Shown here: positions 33,668 through 45,714 of the stretch, piece after piece
Layout: every line of letters begins with the position of its first letter
Position numbering within the stretch: the stretch's first letter is position 1
Assembly (NCBI RefSeq): GCF_963678635.1
Contig: NC_087062.1
Location: 72,567,345-72,631,344 of the forward strand
Direction: 5' to 3'
DNA: 64,000 nt
Origin: Symsagittifera roscoffensis
Lineage: Eukaryota > Xenacoelomorpha > Acoela > Convolutidae
Made by a program: the position numbers and the translations under genes
Notes under the pieces: model-generated
The model's database searches: none
What the model was told of the DNA's origin: nothing
The model's input: the letters and a program-made list of their open reading frames with translations, nothing else

Positions 33668-33933
33668 AGGAAAGAATATACCCAAAACTAGTGAATCAAG
33701 ATGGTGATGTCCAAAGATACGGCGGGTTGAAAGCGATAAAGAAAGATGAGACCATCTTCGCCGCCTATGACAAAGCAGAAATGGGGAAGGCCAAAATCAT
33801 GTTAGTAGCGAATTCAGAGTTCGTGTATACCTCCAAGTCTCTGTTTTGGCCGGACGTTATAATGTTGGCAGCGGTCGATCTGGACCTACTGCAATCGGTA
33901 TCTCTGGCTATAGGGGTACAAAGGTAAACGGAC
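33664..33933 (+). pseudogene. Accessory gene block 2: inter-domain segment
   Basis: An 88-codon frame matching the minus-strand copy in RYGGLKA, FAAYD and the phrase SLFWPDVI. It overlaps the end of the SGNH frame by four bases in another frame, a probable indel. It stops at TAA 33,925-33,927, and the same frame then continues into the helical part with MNPITIVFAG. No domain is recognised. Confidence 0.6.
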
Positions 33934-35214
33934 ATGAACCCAATTACGATCGTGTTTGCTGGCATTGATGACCATCTACACAGTAGAGGTTTTCTGAGCA
34001 GACTCAGAGATCCTACAACGGCAGAGAATGCTGTGTGGCCAGCGATAAAAGATATCCTTGAGTCGATGGGTGAAGTGGTGGATGCGACGAAGGAGGGGTC
34101 GTTCACCAAAGTGACACCGAGAGTAGTATTCGCGTTGTCTCCGGGGTCTGCACATCTTCCGGATGTGATCGCAGCGATGTCCAATGACTTATGGATCCGA
34201 GCAATGGAAGTGACAGGTGAAAACACGAGAAGGAAAAATTCACTAGAGACGAGAGCTCATTTGGAGGCGATGGTTTTGAGAACCAAGCCGGAAGCCAACC
34301 AGTGGCTACACCTAAATCCTCGAGTAGCGGCATTGGGTGCAGATGCTTTTGAGCAAGGCCCTGTGATGATCCCGAAGATCCATGCCTATTTGTTAAAAGA
34401 GGTGAACCTGGCGAAAAATGCCGAAGAAAAGACTGCTGAATTTGTAAACAGAATGTGTCTGATTACCCTGGAAACCTTCTGGACCCAGGAAGTGAAGGGA
34501 CAGGAAGGCTTTGAACGGACAGACAGTACGCTGGAAGGGTTGGGAGCCGGATGGACCGCGTTCTTCTTGGCAAAAGTCTACCCGAAAGTCTCTCATTACT
34601 TGATTAAGGAATTCCTCCAAGCAGTAGTGGAAGTGTCAATATTGGAACCACTAGTCTTGTTCGTGACGTTTGGAGCAGAGAGTTTCGTGAAAGGACCGGC
34701 GATGCTGCTCACCGAAGGAATCCAGAACCTGCGGTTAGATGGGCTTCTAACACTGATTGCGATTACCCACGGAAACTTGGGAGGACTAATGAAATTGACA
34801 CGTTGTCCAGAGCAGATGAGAGAGAGAGTGAGGAACTTAGATATGAAGAAATCCACGGACTCGTGGAATAAGATAAGAGACCTGAGACACACTCTTATCC
34901 AATATCTCTTACAACAAAATCGCTTTGGAACGGGAGAAGATGAGACTTTCGAAAGAGAAGAAGATGTTAGACGACATGTTGGAGGCATGCCCCTGTTAAC
35001 CGATCTGAGCTTGGCTATGAGAACCGATCCCTTAGCACTGATCAGAGGAGTCACTGAGTTTGTGACAGTGATCTATGGACCAGCAGTCACGTTTGCGTTC
35101 CCTGACGTTAAGGTGGAGGCGTATAGGAGGTCGGTGCTGCACCTGAACCTCATATCAGGAGTGCACGGTAGTGCACTGAACTGGTTGAGCAGCACACATT
35201 GCGGGAGCTCATGA
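33934..35214 (+). pseudogene. Accessory gene block 2: helical domain
   Basis: A 426-codon frame, mostly alpha-helical by composition, in line with the preceding segment and separated from it by one stop. It aligns with the minus-strand segment at 4,905-6,003 through RTKPEANQWL, RLDGLLTLIAI, LIQYLLQQNR, GMPLLTDLS and DPLALI. The end of the frame (LNWLSSTHCGSS) arises from a frameshift near 35,182. The true continuation (EQHTLRELMSEDLLF) is in another frame, and both tandem units share this shift. No enzyme motif; the function is unknown. Possibly a structural or membrane-associated protein, with low certainty. Confidence 0.65.
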
Positions 35215-36242
35215 GTGAAGATCTGTTATTTTCAAAATATCAGAGCCAGAGATGACAGTCATCAATTTTGACGATCACTTCCGTGATCGCATGGGAGAAG
35301 TAGAAAGAGGACACATCGAAGTGTTTCCGAAGCTTTGGAATCTGAGACCCTATGATAAAAACGAATGGTGAGATAACCAGAGTGCCTCGTCTCACTGCAG
35401 CATATCATAAAGTGAGAGAAGAGACGAAAGACTGAGGTGATTACGAGAAGCTGCCGGAGGCAATCCCTGAATTCCCTCTGATAAGAAGGATGTTGCTCGG
35501 AGCAGTCTCCGTGGTACAAACTCCTAGGTTGAGAGCATTCGAAACCAATGAAAGGAGAATAGGGAATTTCGTAGCAACGATGGATACGTACTTTGTGGGA
35601 AGAAATGCCGCTGTGTTACAGTACACACGATTTGCCTATACGGATCAAGCGACGAGAAGGCGAATAAGCAACGCCGCGACTCCCAAGCCTGGAAGATTTG
35701 ACGAGAAATGGGCGGGATTGGGCTTAGCGCCTATGAAAATGAGAGGCAAGATCGAACTGCCTGAGGCCTCCTTGATCCTGACTAGTGTGAAACCGGAGTT
35801 GACGGTAGTAGGAACGCTGCGAACGAGAACCTTCCTAGCACCCTTCGGCTGCGAGGAAATCAAAGTGGTCCATGGAGAAGAGGAAGATAGATCGGCCGGT
35901 ACATTGATCATACCGAAGTTTCCGGAAGGAACCGACAATGATAAACAAGGACGCTCTAGCTCAAAGAGAGAGTTGTCAGAAGGAGATGACGGACAGGCAG
36001 GAAGCCGTCAAACCGAAGAACCCATGCAACAAGATGCAAGTCAAGCTGGTGGGGAAGACGACAGGGCATCGACAGGAGGAGTATCCAGCCTGGATTTCAA
36101 TATCTTCAGTGATCCTGAGAACAACGCGGATACGTTGGAGACGAATGAGCCAGCGGATGAAGGCATTTCGACACTTGAGCCTCCGTCAGCCTTTATGGAA
36201 ATGAAACGGAATTTGCCGGAGAGCAGCTCTCCTGACAATTAA
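35215..36242 (+). pseudogene. Accessory gene block 2: C-terminal part, duplicate unit 1
   Basis: The counterpart of the intact frame at 41,174-42,181. In this unit it is broken by a frame change around 35,252 (34 bp extra relative to unit 2), one additional A near 35,360 and a TGA at about 35,432 where unit 2 has TGG. From 35,490 the frame is open to TAA 36,240-36,242. The protein has a folded first half with ETNERRIGNFVATMDTYFVG and an acidic, Ser/Glu-rich tail. No family recognised. Confidence 0.65.
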
Positions 36243-36309
36243 AGAAATAACGAACAAAGAATCCTCATGGAATCACCTAGAAGAAGAATAATAGAGGGCT
36301 CAGGGAACG

Positions 36310-39300
36310 TTGCCCGAAGAAGAATGGGAAGTACATCACCGAGACCATGAAAGTAGGACGGGATGCAGATTGGACAGAGTGGCGTTCATGGAAGAAGTCT
36401 GGACAGTGGTTCAGAGCTATGGGACCCAGTCCATTCTGAAAACAGGTCTCAACCGACCCTTGATGCGGGAAGTCCTTGACAAGCTTGATGAGTGTGAAGG
36501 GAGATTGAGTGAGTTGTTGAATGACTCAGCCACTGATGAAAGTGAAGCGAATTCTTCCATCAAGATGACACCGCAGGACGATAAAGGAGAGGTGGTGTAT
36601 CTGTCAAGAACCAGGAGAGGAACGATGCGATCGAAAATGGTGATTGATAAGATCAACGCGATCAAATTGAAGTTAGGCAGCAGAGTGATGCCGAGGAGAG
36701 TAGGAAAGACGAAGGTGGATTCGGAGATATCGATGAAAGCTGTCAATTCAGCGAAAAGGAAACGAGTCGAAGAGGTCATGGATTTGGGACAAGGTGATTA
36801 TCAATTGCCTGGCACAGATAAAATTTTGACTGATATAGCGATGGTGCCACCCATTCTCATGGCGGGAATAAAGTCAACATGTTATAAATCCAAAAGGAGT
36901 GACCGCACTCTGACTGGAGCAACCTTAGAAATGGAATTACTCAGCCATTGTGGAGAGAGCACAATGAAAGACTTTAAGCCATCTCCCATGAATCACGGAA
37001 AGGGAAATGTCGCAGGACAACTAGTACCAGTAGAATACAACCGACTGACAGTATCGGAGGCTGTGTCGATAGATGAACCCGCCGGTGGATACATGGAAAT
37101 TTTGGAGTACCGAAACTCGGCTAGAGGGTATGTGATGGCTCTGGAAGACAAGAGTGCCATGGATGGTTATCTGGAGACAATGCTGCAAGGCACCACCCTC
37201 AAGCAGAAGGCGTACGGGACTTTAGCGTCGTCTGAGATACAGGCAGAAACGATGGAGCAGTTGGTGAGCCTCCCATGGAAAGCAGTGGTGTTACGGTACT
37301 TCGAAGAAGAGATGAGGACAGCGCCAAGAATACACGCTCTCATGGCAGTACCTTACGTAAGAACAGAGTTACAACTGAGGTTTGCCTGGTGCATGATGGG
37401 ACTGACTCGCGAAGAATATGATTCAGAAGAAAGGAAGAGGTCAAAAGAAGAGAAGGTTTTCCTTATGACGAACCTGAGTGATCTGATAGTCCAAGAGGGG
37501 GCAGCAGTAGCGTGTGCGAAGCGGAGAGACGCTCTCTGTTTCATTCGATTCATGATAGAGCAGATTTCAGTACCTGCCTTGAACACCTGTGTCAAGATGC
37601 TGAGGGAGGGCGATGAGTGAGCGAAAGCCTTACTCTTGCTAGCACTGCTGGATATGCAGCAAAGCAAACCGATGAGGGTGAATATGAAAGAACCCGAGGA
37701 GTTAGAACCCATGAGAAAGATAGACGAAATCAGGAGATTCTCAAACAAGGAGCTGAGACTCACTAAAGAATCTATGGGGGCACTGTCGAAATCCAGTGAA
37801 TACTGCGGACCGATCAAGAAGAAGTCGTACAGCTACGTATCCGGAATCATAGGGATAGCGTACAACCCTTTCCTGAGTGAAGACATACGCGATTGCTTCT
37901 TCGATTACGAGCAGGCAGTGTTACTAAGATTCTGGACGTCGAGAATTGTAACAATTAAGAGCGCTAATAATCCGCAGACCAAATTGTGACTGGTCTTGGA
38001 AGAAGAGGTGACTGCACCTTCCGTAACAAAATCCGACAAAAGAGTGGAGTTTGGGTTGGGATTCTCAGATGAATTACTGAGAACGAGCTTGATGGCAGTG
38101 TGGGAATTGATGAGGCCATCATGGTGTCCTAGTCCTAACGCTGACTCGATATTACGGGCGACACAAGACGTGCAGAGGGAGCTGAATGCAGACTGTAACT
38201 TGCGTGATCTTAACATCATATATAATGTGATGATAACGGTCTCTAGGAGCAACGGTGAAGATAAAGTGGATTTGCCTGGCTGGGGACCAGAAGACTGGGT
38301 CAAACCTGGTAGCTGTCTGGCGGAAGTCTGTGGACTGGAGGGTCACGTTTGTGGAAGTCTGGACTGTGTGAGGACCCTAGAGAAACAACACAAGCAATTG
38401 ACGATATTGTTTGGGAATGTCGTGATGAAAGCAAGAACGGAAACGGAACTGATATCGGATTGTCATGGAGTAACTGAGGTGAATCTAGTGACTGCACTAG
38501 GATTCTACAGCATGTTTAGTTCTTTAGAGTCACTATTGAGTCTAGAACAGAGACATGAGATGGTCACTGCCATCAGTGTAGAAGTATTCCCAGGAGTTCT
38601 GCAAACCAAGCAGAAGCACATAGGAAAATGGAGGGAAGCGATCGAGGCGGAAATGAACATCAGACATAGTGAGACTTATTGTAGACCATCAGGAGCACGA
38701 TATTTGGTGGGTTCGACATTGGCTCCAATGTGCAAGAGCAGATAACCGGTACATTTTGTAGCTGTGGATGTAAAGAGTACGAGAACAATCGTGGATCAAG
38801 CCTTCTCAGTGCCAAAGTGTGTGAGACTAACGAGAATGTCCGAGAAATCTTACGAGTTGCTATGTAAGTAGTTCTCAGCAGTTCCAGAGAGAACCAAGGA
38901 GGAGTTGGAATCGATACTGGGAAAGAAGTTCATGGGATACGTGAGCGGGAACTTCAGTGACTTTGAGATACAGGAACAGAGAGGATAAACTGTAACAGAT
39001 TACAATACAGTAGACGAGAATGATGAAGTCCAGCGAGTGATGATGGAAGTGGAACCATTACTGGAAGCTTCGGGAAAACGTAATTGGAGGAGCATCATGT
39101 TGACACATGACGAGTTTCCCTGCCACTGCCTGCTGCAGACCTGGTGGTATCCCAAGCGTAGTAATCTGGTGTTGATCTGGGACTCTGGAGAGCTGCTCTC
39201 CATGGGTTTACCAGACTCATCACAGCCCATAACAATAGTGATAGTGGGAGTTATGATGGCGATACGATGGTTGGAAGCTCATGTGAAAGAAAACAATAGA

Positions 39301-39855
39301 CAAGAGGCACCAACGAGAGAACAGTTGCGGAAATTGGATTGTCTGAAAGATTTAGATCTTTTTAAGATTCTAAACATTCCGATGGAAGTGAAGAAGATAT
39401 GGGCAAGAAAACGATTGATGCCATGGTTCAGAGCTAACATGACTGCATGGTTGTACGAATATGCTAAGAAGCATATGTCGAAGTACAGCAGTTTGTACAG
39501 TGAATATCAGCTGGATATTGGAGCAGGAGCTTTCAAGCGAGCTCTCGTGACTCATCGGAATGCAGTAACCACCGCTGTGAAAAGAATTTCCAGGACAAGT
39601 GAACGTAGTGGAAAGGAGAAGACAGAGATGTTGAAGGAAGATTTGGAAAGAAATGTGACGTTGTGTCTCCACAACAGCTTCTGCAGGAACAGAGAATCTA
39701 ACGTGGATCCCCTACCTTGTTGCAAACAGAGGGTAGAAGAGCAGAAGTGTTGGAGGACTGCTTCCAACAGCGTCAGGATAGCTAACGACGTGTTGCAGGA
39801 CACAGAAACTGAAAGTGCAGAGTCAGTATCACAGGAGGAAGAGATGGAACATTGA
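36310..39855 (+). pseudogene. Accessory gene block 3, unit 1: unidentified protein of about 1,180 codons
   Basis: A single reading frame runs 3.5 kb without a frameshift but with five in-frame stops: TGA 37,618, TGA 37,987, TAA 38,743, TAG near 38,869 and TAA near 38,986. The first ATG in frame is at 36,388; the earlier TTG at 36,310 is only the frame opening. The protein has no signal peptide and no clear membrane anchor (one hydrophobic stretch at ITIVIVGVMMAI). It includes a Cys/His-containing centre (CLAEVCGLEGHVCGSLDC) and a basic C-terminal third with CLHNSFC and PLPCCKQR. I do not recognise it; it does not look like a retroviral envelope. All five stops recur in unit 2. Confidence 0.6.
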
Positions 39856-40662
39856 CGAATGGCCGAAAAACGAGATGCAGAAAGAGACGAAATTAGAAGA
39901 ATTTAGAAGTTTTAGAACTTCTAAACGACGAAAAAGAAGAAAACAAAGGAATGACGAAGAAGAAGTTAAAACTCAGAATTGTTTTATGTGAGTGAAAAAA
40001 CTCAAGTGAGAAACTAAGCAAGCAAGTTGTAATTGAAAACTGAAACATTTAGTTGAGTTTTGAAATTGTTGCATTTATAAATTTGCATTTTGATTTAGTT
40101 AAGTGGCTTTAGAGACACTTACTTGCTATTTATTTAGAAAGGCTTGAGTAAAGAGTATATTTAAATATTCCAGCCTGCATGACTGTTTTAATCAGCTAGG
40201 AGAAATGATCACTTTGTGGTGACATGAAAGGCTTGGGTAATCTCTCGAAGACGGAGATTGTTTCATTGTTCTTTCTAACCACAGAGTTTCTTAGTTTTAA
40301 TATTCAGGAAAATAACAAGCAAGATTTCCGAAGGGAAGAAGCATAGTAGGATAATTTTAGCTTGATGGTTGGCAGGACTGTACTGCAAACCAACACCTTT
40401 TAAATCTAGGAGAAAAAGTTTTTAATCAGGACATTGACATTGGAAGTCGGAAAAGATGTTTTTATCTTAGGTCATATCCTCAATGTGCAGATTATTGAAA
40501 GAATTTGAAGGCTAAAGTGATGTAGTATGATGCCATTTATATTCTGCAGTGAGTCGATATGACGTGGATAAAAGTAATTTCGTGCATTTTGTAAATTCTG
40601 TTCGATGACACTGTACCTATTTTACGAACATTGCGAGATTCAATGAGGACATTGACTGGACT
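39856..40662 (+). other. 3' untranslated region of the element, unit 1
   Basis: About 800 bp of AT-rich sequence without a frame, between gene block 3 and the polypurine tract. It is repeated almost unchanged at 45,715-46,506 apart from a 15-bp difference near 39,910-39,930. Confidence 0.6.
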
Positions 40663-40674
40663 GTCCGGGGAGTA
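40663..40674 (+). promoter_or_regulatory. Polypurine tract, unit 1
   Basis: GTCCGGGGAGTA lies directly before the LTR start TGTGACATTC, the expected place for the plus-strand primer. The identical tract precedes the 3' LTR at 46,507-46,518. Confidence 0.6.
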
Positions 40675-41004
40675 TGTGACATTCGACCAGAATGGACCAA
40701 AATGCAGATTCAGCAGATTCGGAAATTTACCAGCGAACCTTCCGAGTTGACGGTTTTAAGCGATTAACGACGTTATTGGAACGATTAGTCAAACGGTGAA
40801 GGTCAAGATATTCTGGTATTTTGAAATTTTAAAAATTCGAAGTATGACGTCATATTTCTGAGAAACGTCAGAAAAGGCCATTTTGGCAGAAAACCGAAAA
40901 AAAAACACAACAACATTAGTTGCGATAGCGTGAACAACGAGAATTGTGCTTGAAAAACAACAACAAATTGCAGAAATAGCAGAGACCGCTCCGAGTTGCA
41001 ACTA
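40675..41004 (+). repeat. Truncated internal LTR (first 330 bp)
   Basis: Matches the start of the 3' LTR from TGTGACATTCGACC, including the CRE-type site, and stops at GTTGCAACTA inside the LTR hairpin. After a few extra bases (AGGG) the sequence jumps to the helical domain of gene block 2 (AGCACTGATCAGAGG, as at 35,034). It marks the junction of the tandem duplication. Confidence 0.85.
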
Positions 41005-41008
41005 AGGG

Positions 41009-41173
41009 AGCACTGATCAGAGGAGTCACTGAGTTTGTGACAGTGATCTATGGACCAGCAGTCACGTTTGCGTTCCCTGACGTTAAGGTGGAGGCGTATA
41101 GAAGGTCGGTGCTGCACCTGAACCTCATATCAGGAGTGGAAGGTAGTGCACTGAACTGGTTGAGCAGCACACA
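41009..41173 (+). pseudogene. Duplicated tail of the helical domain
   Basis: Repeats 35,034-35,198 and encodes the last 55 or so codons of the helical domain, now preceded by LTR sequence instead of its own gene. It has no start of its own. Confidence 0.75.
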
Positions 41174-42181
41174 TTGCGGGAGCTCATGAGTGAAGATCTG
41201 TTATTTTCAAAATATCAGAGCCAGAGATGCATGGGAGAAGTAGAAAGAGGACACATCGAAGTGTTTCCGAAGCTTTGGAATCTGAGACCCTATGATAAAA
41301 CGAATGGTGAGATAACCAGAGTGCCTCGTCTCACTGCAGCATATCATAAAGTGAGAGAAGAGACGAAAGACTGGGGTGATTACGAGAAGCTGCCGGAGGC
41401 AATCCCTGAATTCCCTCTGATAAGAAAGATGTTGCTCGGAGCAGTCTCCGTGGTACAAACTCCTAGGTTGAGAGCATTCGAAACCAATGAAAGGAGAATA
41501 GGGAATTTCGTAGCAACGATGGATACGTACTTTGTGGGAAGAAATGCCGCTGTGTTACAGTACACACGATTTGCCTATACGGATCAAGCGACGAGAAGGC
41601 GAATAAGCAACGCCGCGACTCCCAAGCCTGGAAGATTTGACGAGAAATGGGCGGGATTGGGCTTAGCGCCTATGAAAATGAGAGGCAAGATCGAACTGCC
41701 TGAGGCCTCCTTGATCCTGACTAGTGTGAAACCGGAGTTGACGGTAGTAGGAACGCTGCGAACGAGAACCTTCCTAGCACCCTTCGGCTGCGAGGAAATC
41801 AAAGTGGTCCATGGAGAAGAGGAAGATAGATCGGCCGGTACATTGATCATACCGAAGTTTCCGGAAGGAACCGACAATGATAAACAAGGACGCTCTAGCT
41901 CAAAGAGAGAGTTGTCAGAAGGAGATGACGGACAGGCAGGAAGCCGTCAAACCGAAGAACCCATGCAACAAGATGCAAGTCAAGCTGGTGGGGAAGACGA
42001 CAGGGCATCGACAGGAGGAGTATCCAGCCTGGATTTCAATATCTTCAGTGATCCTGAGAACAACGCGGATACGTTGGAGACGAATGAGCCAGCGGATGAA
42101 GGCATTTCGACACTTGAGCCTCCGTCAGCCTTTATGGAAATGAAACGGAATTTGCCGGAGAGCAGCTCTCCTGACAATTAA
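41174..42181 (+). CDS. Accessory gene block 2 C-terminal ORF, unit 2 (open frame)
   Basis: A 335-codon open frame without stops, the best preserved version of the block 2 C-terminus. Unlike unit 1 it lacks a 34-bp segment near position 41,230, which restores one frame, and has TGG at the position of unit 1's TGA. The open frame may begin at MRELMSEDLLF, but the natural protein would continue from the helical domain upstream, so this is probably a fragment. The first half is likely globular and the last third is acidic and Ser/Glu-rich (DDGQAGSRQTEEP region). No recognised family. Confidence 0.5.
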   Translation: MRELMSEDLLFSKYQSQRCMGEVERGHIEVFPKLWNLRPYDKTNGEITRVPRLTAAYHKVREETKDWGDYEKLPEAIPEFPLIRKMLLGAVSVVQTPRLRAFETNERRIGNFVATMDTYFVGRNAAVLQYTRFAYTDQATRRRISNAATPKPGRFDEKWAGLGLAPMKMRGKIELPEASLILTSVKPELTVVGTLRTRTFLAPFGCEEIKVVHGEEEDRSAGTLIIPKFPEGTDNDKQGRSSSKRELSEGDDGQAGSRQTEEPMQQDASQAGGEDDRASTGGVSSLDFNIFSDPENNADTLETNEPADEGISTLEPPSAFMEMKRNLPESSSPDN

Positions 42182-42248
42182 AGAAATAACGAACAAAGAA
42201 TCCTCATGGAATCACCTAGAAGAAGAATAATAGAGGGCTCAGGGAACG

Positions 42249-45200
42249 TTGCCCGAAGAAGAATGGGAAGTACATCACCGAGACCATGAAAGTAGGACGG
42301 GATGCAGATTGGACAGAGTGGCGTTCATGGAAGAAGTCTGGACAGTGGTTCAGAGCTATGGGACCCAGTCCATTCTGAAAACAGGTCTCAACCGACCCTT
42401 GATGCGGGAAGTCCTTGACAAGCTTGATGAGTGTGAAGGGAGATTGAGTGAGTTGTTGAATGACTCAGCCACTGATGAAAGTGAAGCGAATTCTTCCATC
42501 AAGATGACACCGCAGGATGATAAAGGAGAGGTGGTGTATCTGTCAAGAACCAGGAGAGGAACGATGCGATCGAAAATGGTGATTGTTAAGATCAACGCGA
42601 TCAAATTGAAGTTAGGCAGCAGAGTGATGCCGAGGAGAGTAGGAAAGACGAAAGTGGATTCGGAGATATCGATGAAAGCTGTCAATTCAGCGAAAAGGAA
42701 ACGAGTCGAAGAGGTCATGGATTTGGGACAAGGTGATTATCAATTGCCTGGCACAGATAAAATTTTGACTGATATAGCGATGGTGCCACCCATTCTCATG
42801 GCGGGAATAAAGTCAACATGTTATAAATCCAAAAGGAGTGACCGCACTCTGACTGGAGCAACCTTAGAAATGGAATTACTCAGCCATTGTGGAGAGAGCA
42901 CAATGAAAGACTTTAAGCCATCTCCCATGAATCACGGAAAGGGAAATGTCGCAGGACAACTAGTACCAGTAGAATACAACCGACTGACAGTATCGGAGGC
43001 TGTGTCGATAGATGAACCCGCCGGTGGATACATGGAAATTTTGGAGTACCGAAACTCGGCTAGAGGGTATGTGATGGCTCTGGAAGACAAGAGTGCCATG
43101 GATGGTTATCTGGAGACAATGCTGCAAGGCACCACCCTCAAGCAGAAGGCGTACGGGACTTTAGCGTCGTCTGAGATACAGGCAGAAACGATGGAGCAGT
43201 TGGTGAGCCTCCCATGGAAAGCAGTGGTGTTACGGTACTTCGAAGAAGAGATGAGGACAGCGCCAAGAATACACGCTCTCATGGCAGTACCTTACGTAAG
43301 AACAGAGTTACAACTGAGGTTTGCCTGGTGCATGATGGGATCTGATAGTCCAAGAGGGAGCAGCAGTAGCGTGTGCGAAGCGGAGAGACGCTCTCTGTTT
43401 CATTCGATTCATGATAGAGCAGATTTCAGTACCTGCCTTGAACACCTGTGTCAAGATGCTGAGGGAGGGCGATGAGTGAGCGAAAGCCTTACTCTTGCTA
43501 GCACTGCTGGATATGCAGCAAAGCAAACCGATGAGGGTGAATATGAAAGAACCCGAGGAGTTAGAACCCATGAGAAAGATAGACGAAATCAGGAGATTCT
43601 CAAACAAGGAGCTGAGACTCACTAAAGAATCTATGGGGGCACTGTCGAAATCCAGTGAATACTGCGGACCGATCAAGAAGAAGTCGTACAGCTACGTATC
43701 CGGAATCATAGGGATAGCGTACAACCCTTTCCTGAGTGAAGACATACGCGATTGCTTCTTCGATTACGAGCAGGCAGTGTTACTAAGATTCTGGACGTCG
43801 AGAATTGTAACAATTAAGAGCGCTAATAATCCGCAGACCAAATTGTGACTGGTCTTGGAAGAAGAGGTGACTGCACCTTCCGTAACAAAATCCGACAAAA
43901 GAGTGGAGTTTGGGTTGGGATTCTCAGATGAATTACTGAGAACGAGCTTGATGGCAGTGTGGGAATTGATGAGGCCATCATGGTGTCCTAGTCCCAACGC
44001 TGACTCGATATTACGGGCGACACAAGACGTGCAGAGGGAGCTGAATGCAGACTGTAACTTGCGTGATCTTAACATCATATATAATGTGATGATAACGGTC
44101 TCTAGGAGCAACGGTGAAGATAAAGTGGATTTGTCTGGCTGGGGACCAGAAGACTGGGTCAAACCTGGTAGCTGTCTGGCGGAAGTCTGTGGACTGGAGG
44201 GTCACGTTTGTGGAAGTCTGGACTGTGTGAGGACCCTAGAGAAACAACACAAGCAATTGACGATATTGTTTGGGAATGTCGTGATGAAAGCAAGAACGGA
44301 AACGGAACTGATATCGGATTGTCATGGAGTAACTGAGGTGAATCTAGTGACTGCACTAGGAATCTACAACATGTTTAGTTCTTTAGAGTCACTATTGAGT
44401 CTAGAACAGAGACATGAGATGGTCACTGCCATCAGTGTAGAAGTATTCCCAGGAGTTCTGCAAACCGAGCAGAAGCACATAGGAAAATTGAGGGAAGTGA
44501 TCGAGGCGGAAATGAACATCAGACATAGTGAGACTTATTGTAGACCATCAGGAGCACAATATTTGGTGGGTTCGACATTGGCTCCAATGTGCAAGAGCAG
44601 ATAACCGGTACATTTTGTAGCTGTGGATGTAAAGAGTACGAGAACAATCGTGGATCAAGCCTTCTCAGTGCCAAAGTGTGTGAGACTAACGAGAATGTCC
44701 GAGAAATCTTACGAGTTGCTATGTAAGTAGTTCTCAGCAGTTCCAGAGAGAACCAAGGAGGAGTTGGAATCGATACTGGGAAAGAAGTTCATGGGATACG
44801 TGAGCGGGAACTTCAGTGACTTTGAGATACAGGAACAGAGAGGATAAACTGTAACAGATTACAATACAGTAGACGAGAATGATGAAGTCCAGCGAGTGAT
44901 GATGGAAGTGGAACCATTACTGGAAGCTTCGGGAAAACGTAATTGGAGGAGCATCATGTTGACACATGACGAGTTTCCCTGCCACTGCCTGCTGCAGACC
45001 TGGTGGTATCCCAAGCGTAGTAATCTGGTGTTGATCTGGGACTCTGGAGAGCTGCTCTCCATGGGTTTACCAGACTCATCACAGCCCATAACAATAGTGA
45101 TAGTGGGAGTTATGATGGCGATACGATGGTTGGAAGCTCATGTGAAAGAAAACAATAGACAAGAGGCACCAACGAGAGAACAGTTGCGGAAATTGGATTG

Positions 45201-45714
45201 TCTGAAAGATTTAGATCTTTTTAAGATTCTAAACATTCCGATGGAAGTGAAGAAGATATGGGCAAGAAAACGATTGATGCCATGGTTCAGAGCTAACATG
45301 ACTGCATGGTTGTACGAATATGCTAAGAAGCATATGTCGAAGCACAGCAGAGTGTACAGTGAATATCAGCTGGACATTGGAGCAGGAGCTTTCAAGCGAG
45401 CTCTCGTGACTCATCGGAATGCAGTAACCACCGCTGTGAAAAGAATTTCCAGGACAAGTGAACGTAGTGGAAAGGAGAAGACAGAGATGTTGAAGGAAGA
45501 TTTGGAAAGAAATGTGACGTTGTGTCTCCACAACAGCTTCTGCAGGAACAGAGAATCTAACGTGGATCCCCTACCTTGTTGCAAACAGAGGGTAGAAGAG
45601 CAGAAGTGTTTGAGGACTGCTTCCAACAGCGTCAGGATAGCTAACGACGTGTTGCAGGACACAGAATTTGAAAGTGCAGAGTCAGTATCACAGGAGGAAG
45701 AGATGGAACATTGA
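42249..45714 (+). pseudogene. Accessory gene block 3, unit 2
   Basis: Near-identical to 36,310-39,855. It carries the same five in-frame stops and, in addition, an 80-bp deletion after CMMG (near 43,340) that shifts the frame so the first open part ends at 43,475. Open parts then follow at 43,495-43,848, 43,855-44,604 and 44,896-45,714. Scattered substitutions distinguish it from unit 1, including FYS to IYN near 44,365. The sharing of the nonsense codons shows that they arose before the duplication. Function unknown. Confidence 0.65.

Noticed and set aside
36310-39855. Retroviral envelope
   Set aside because: Position after pol suggests env, but there is no signal peptide, furin-type site, fusion peptide or clear membrane anchor, so env is not supported.
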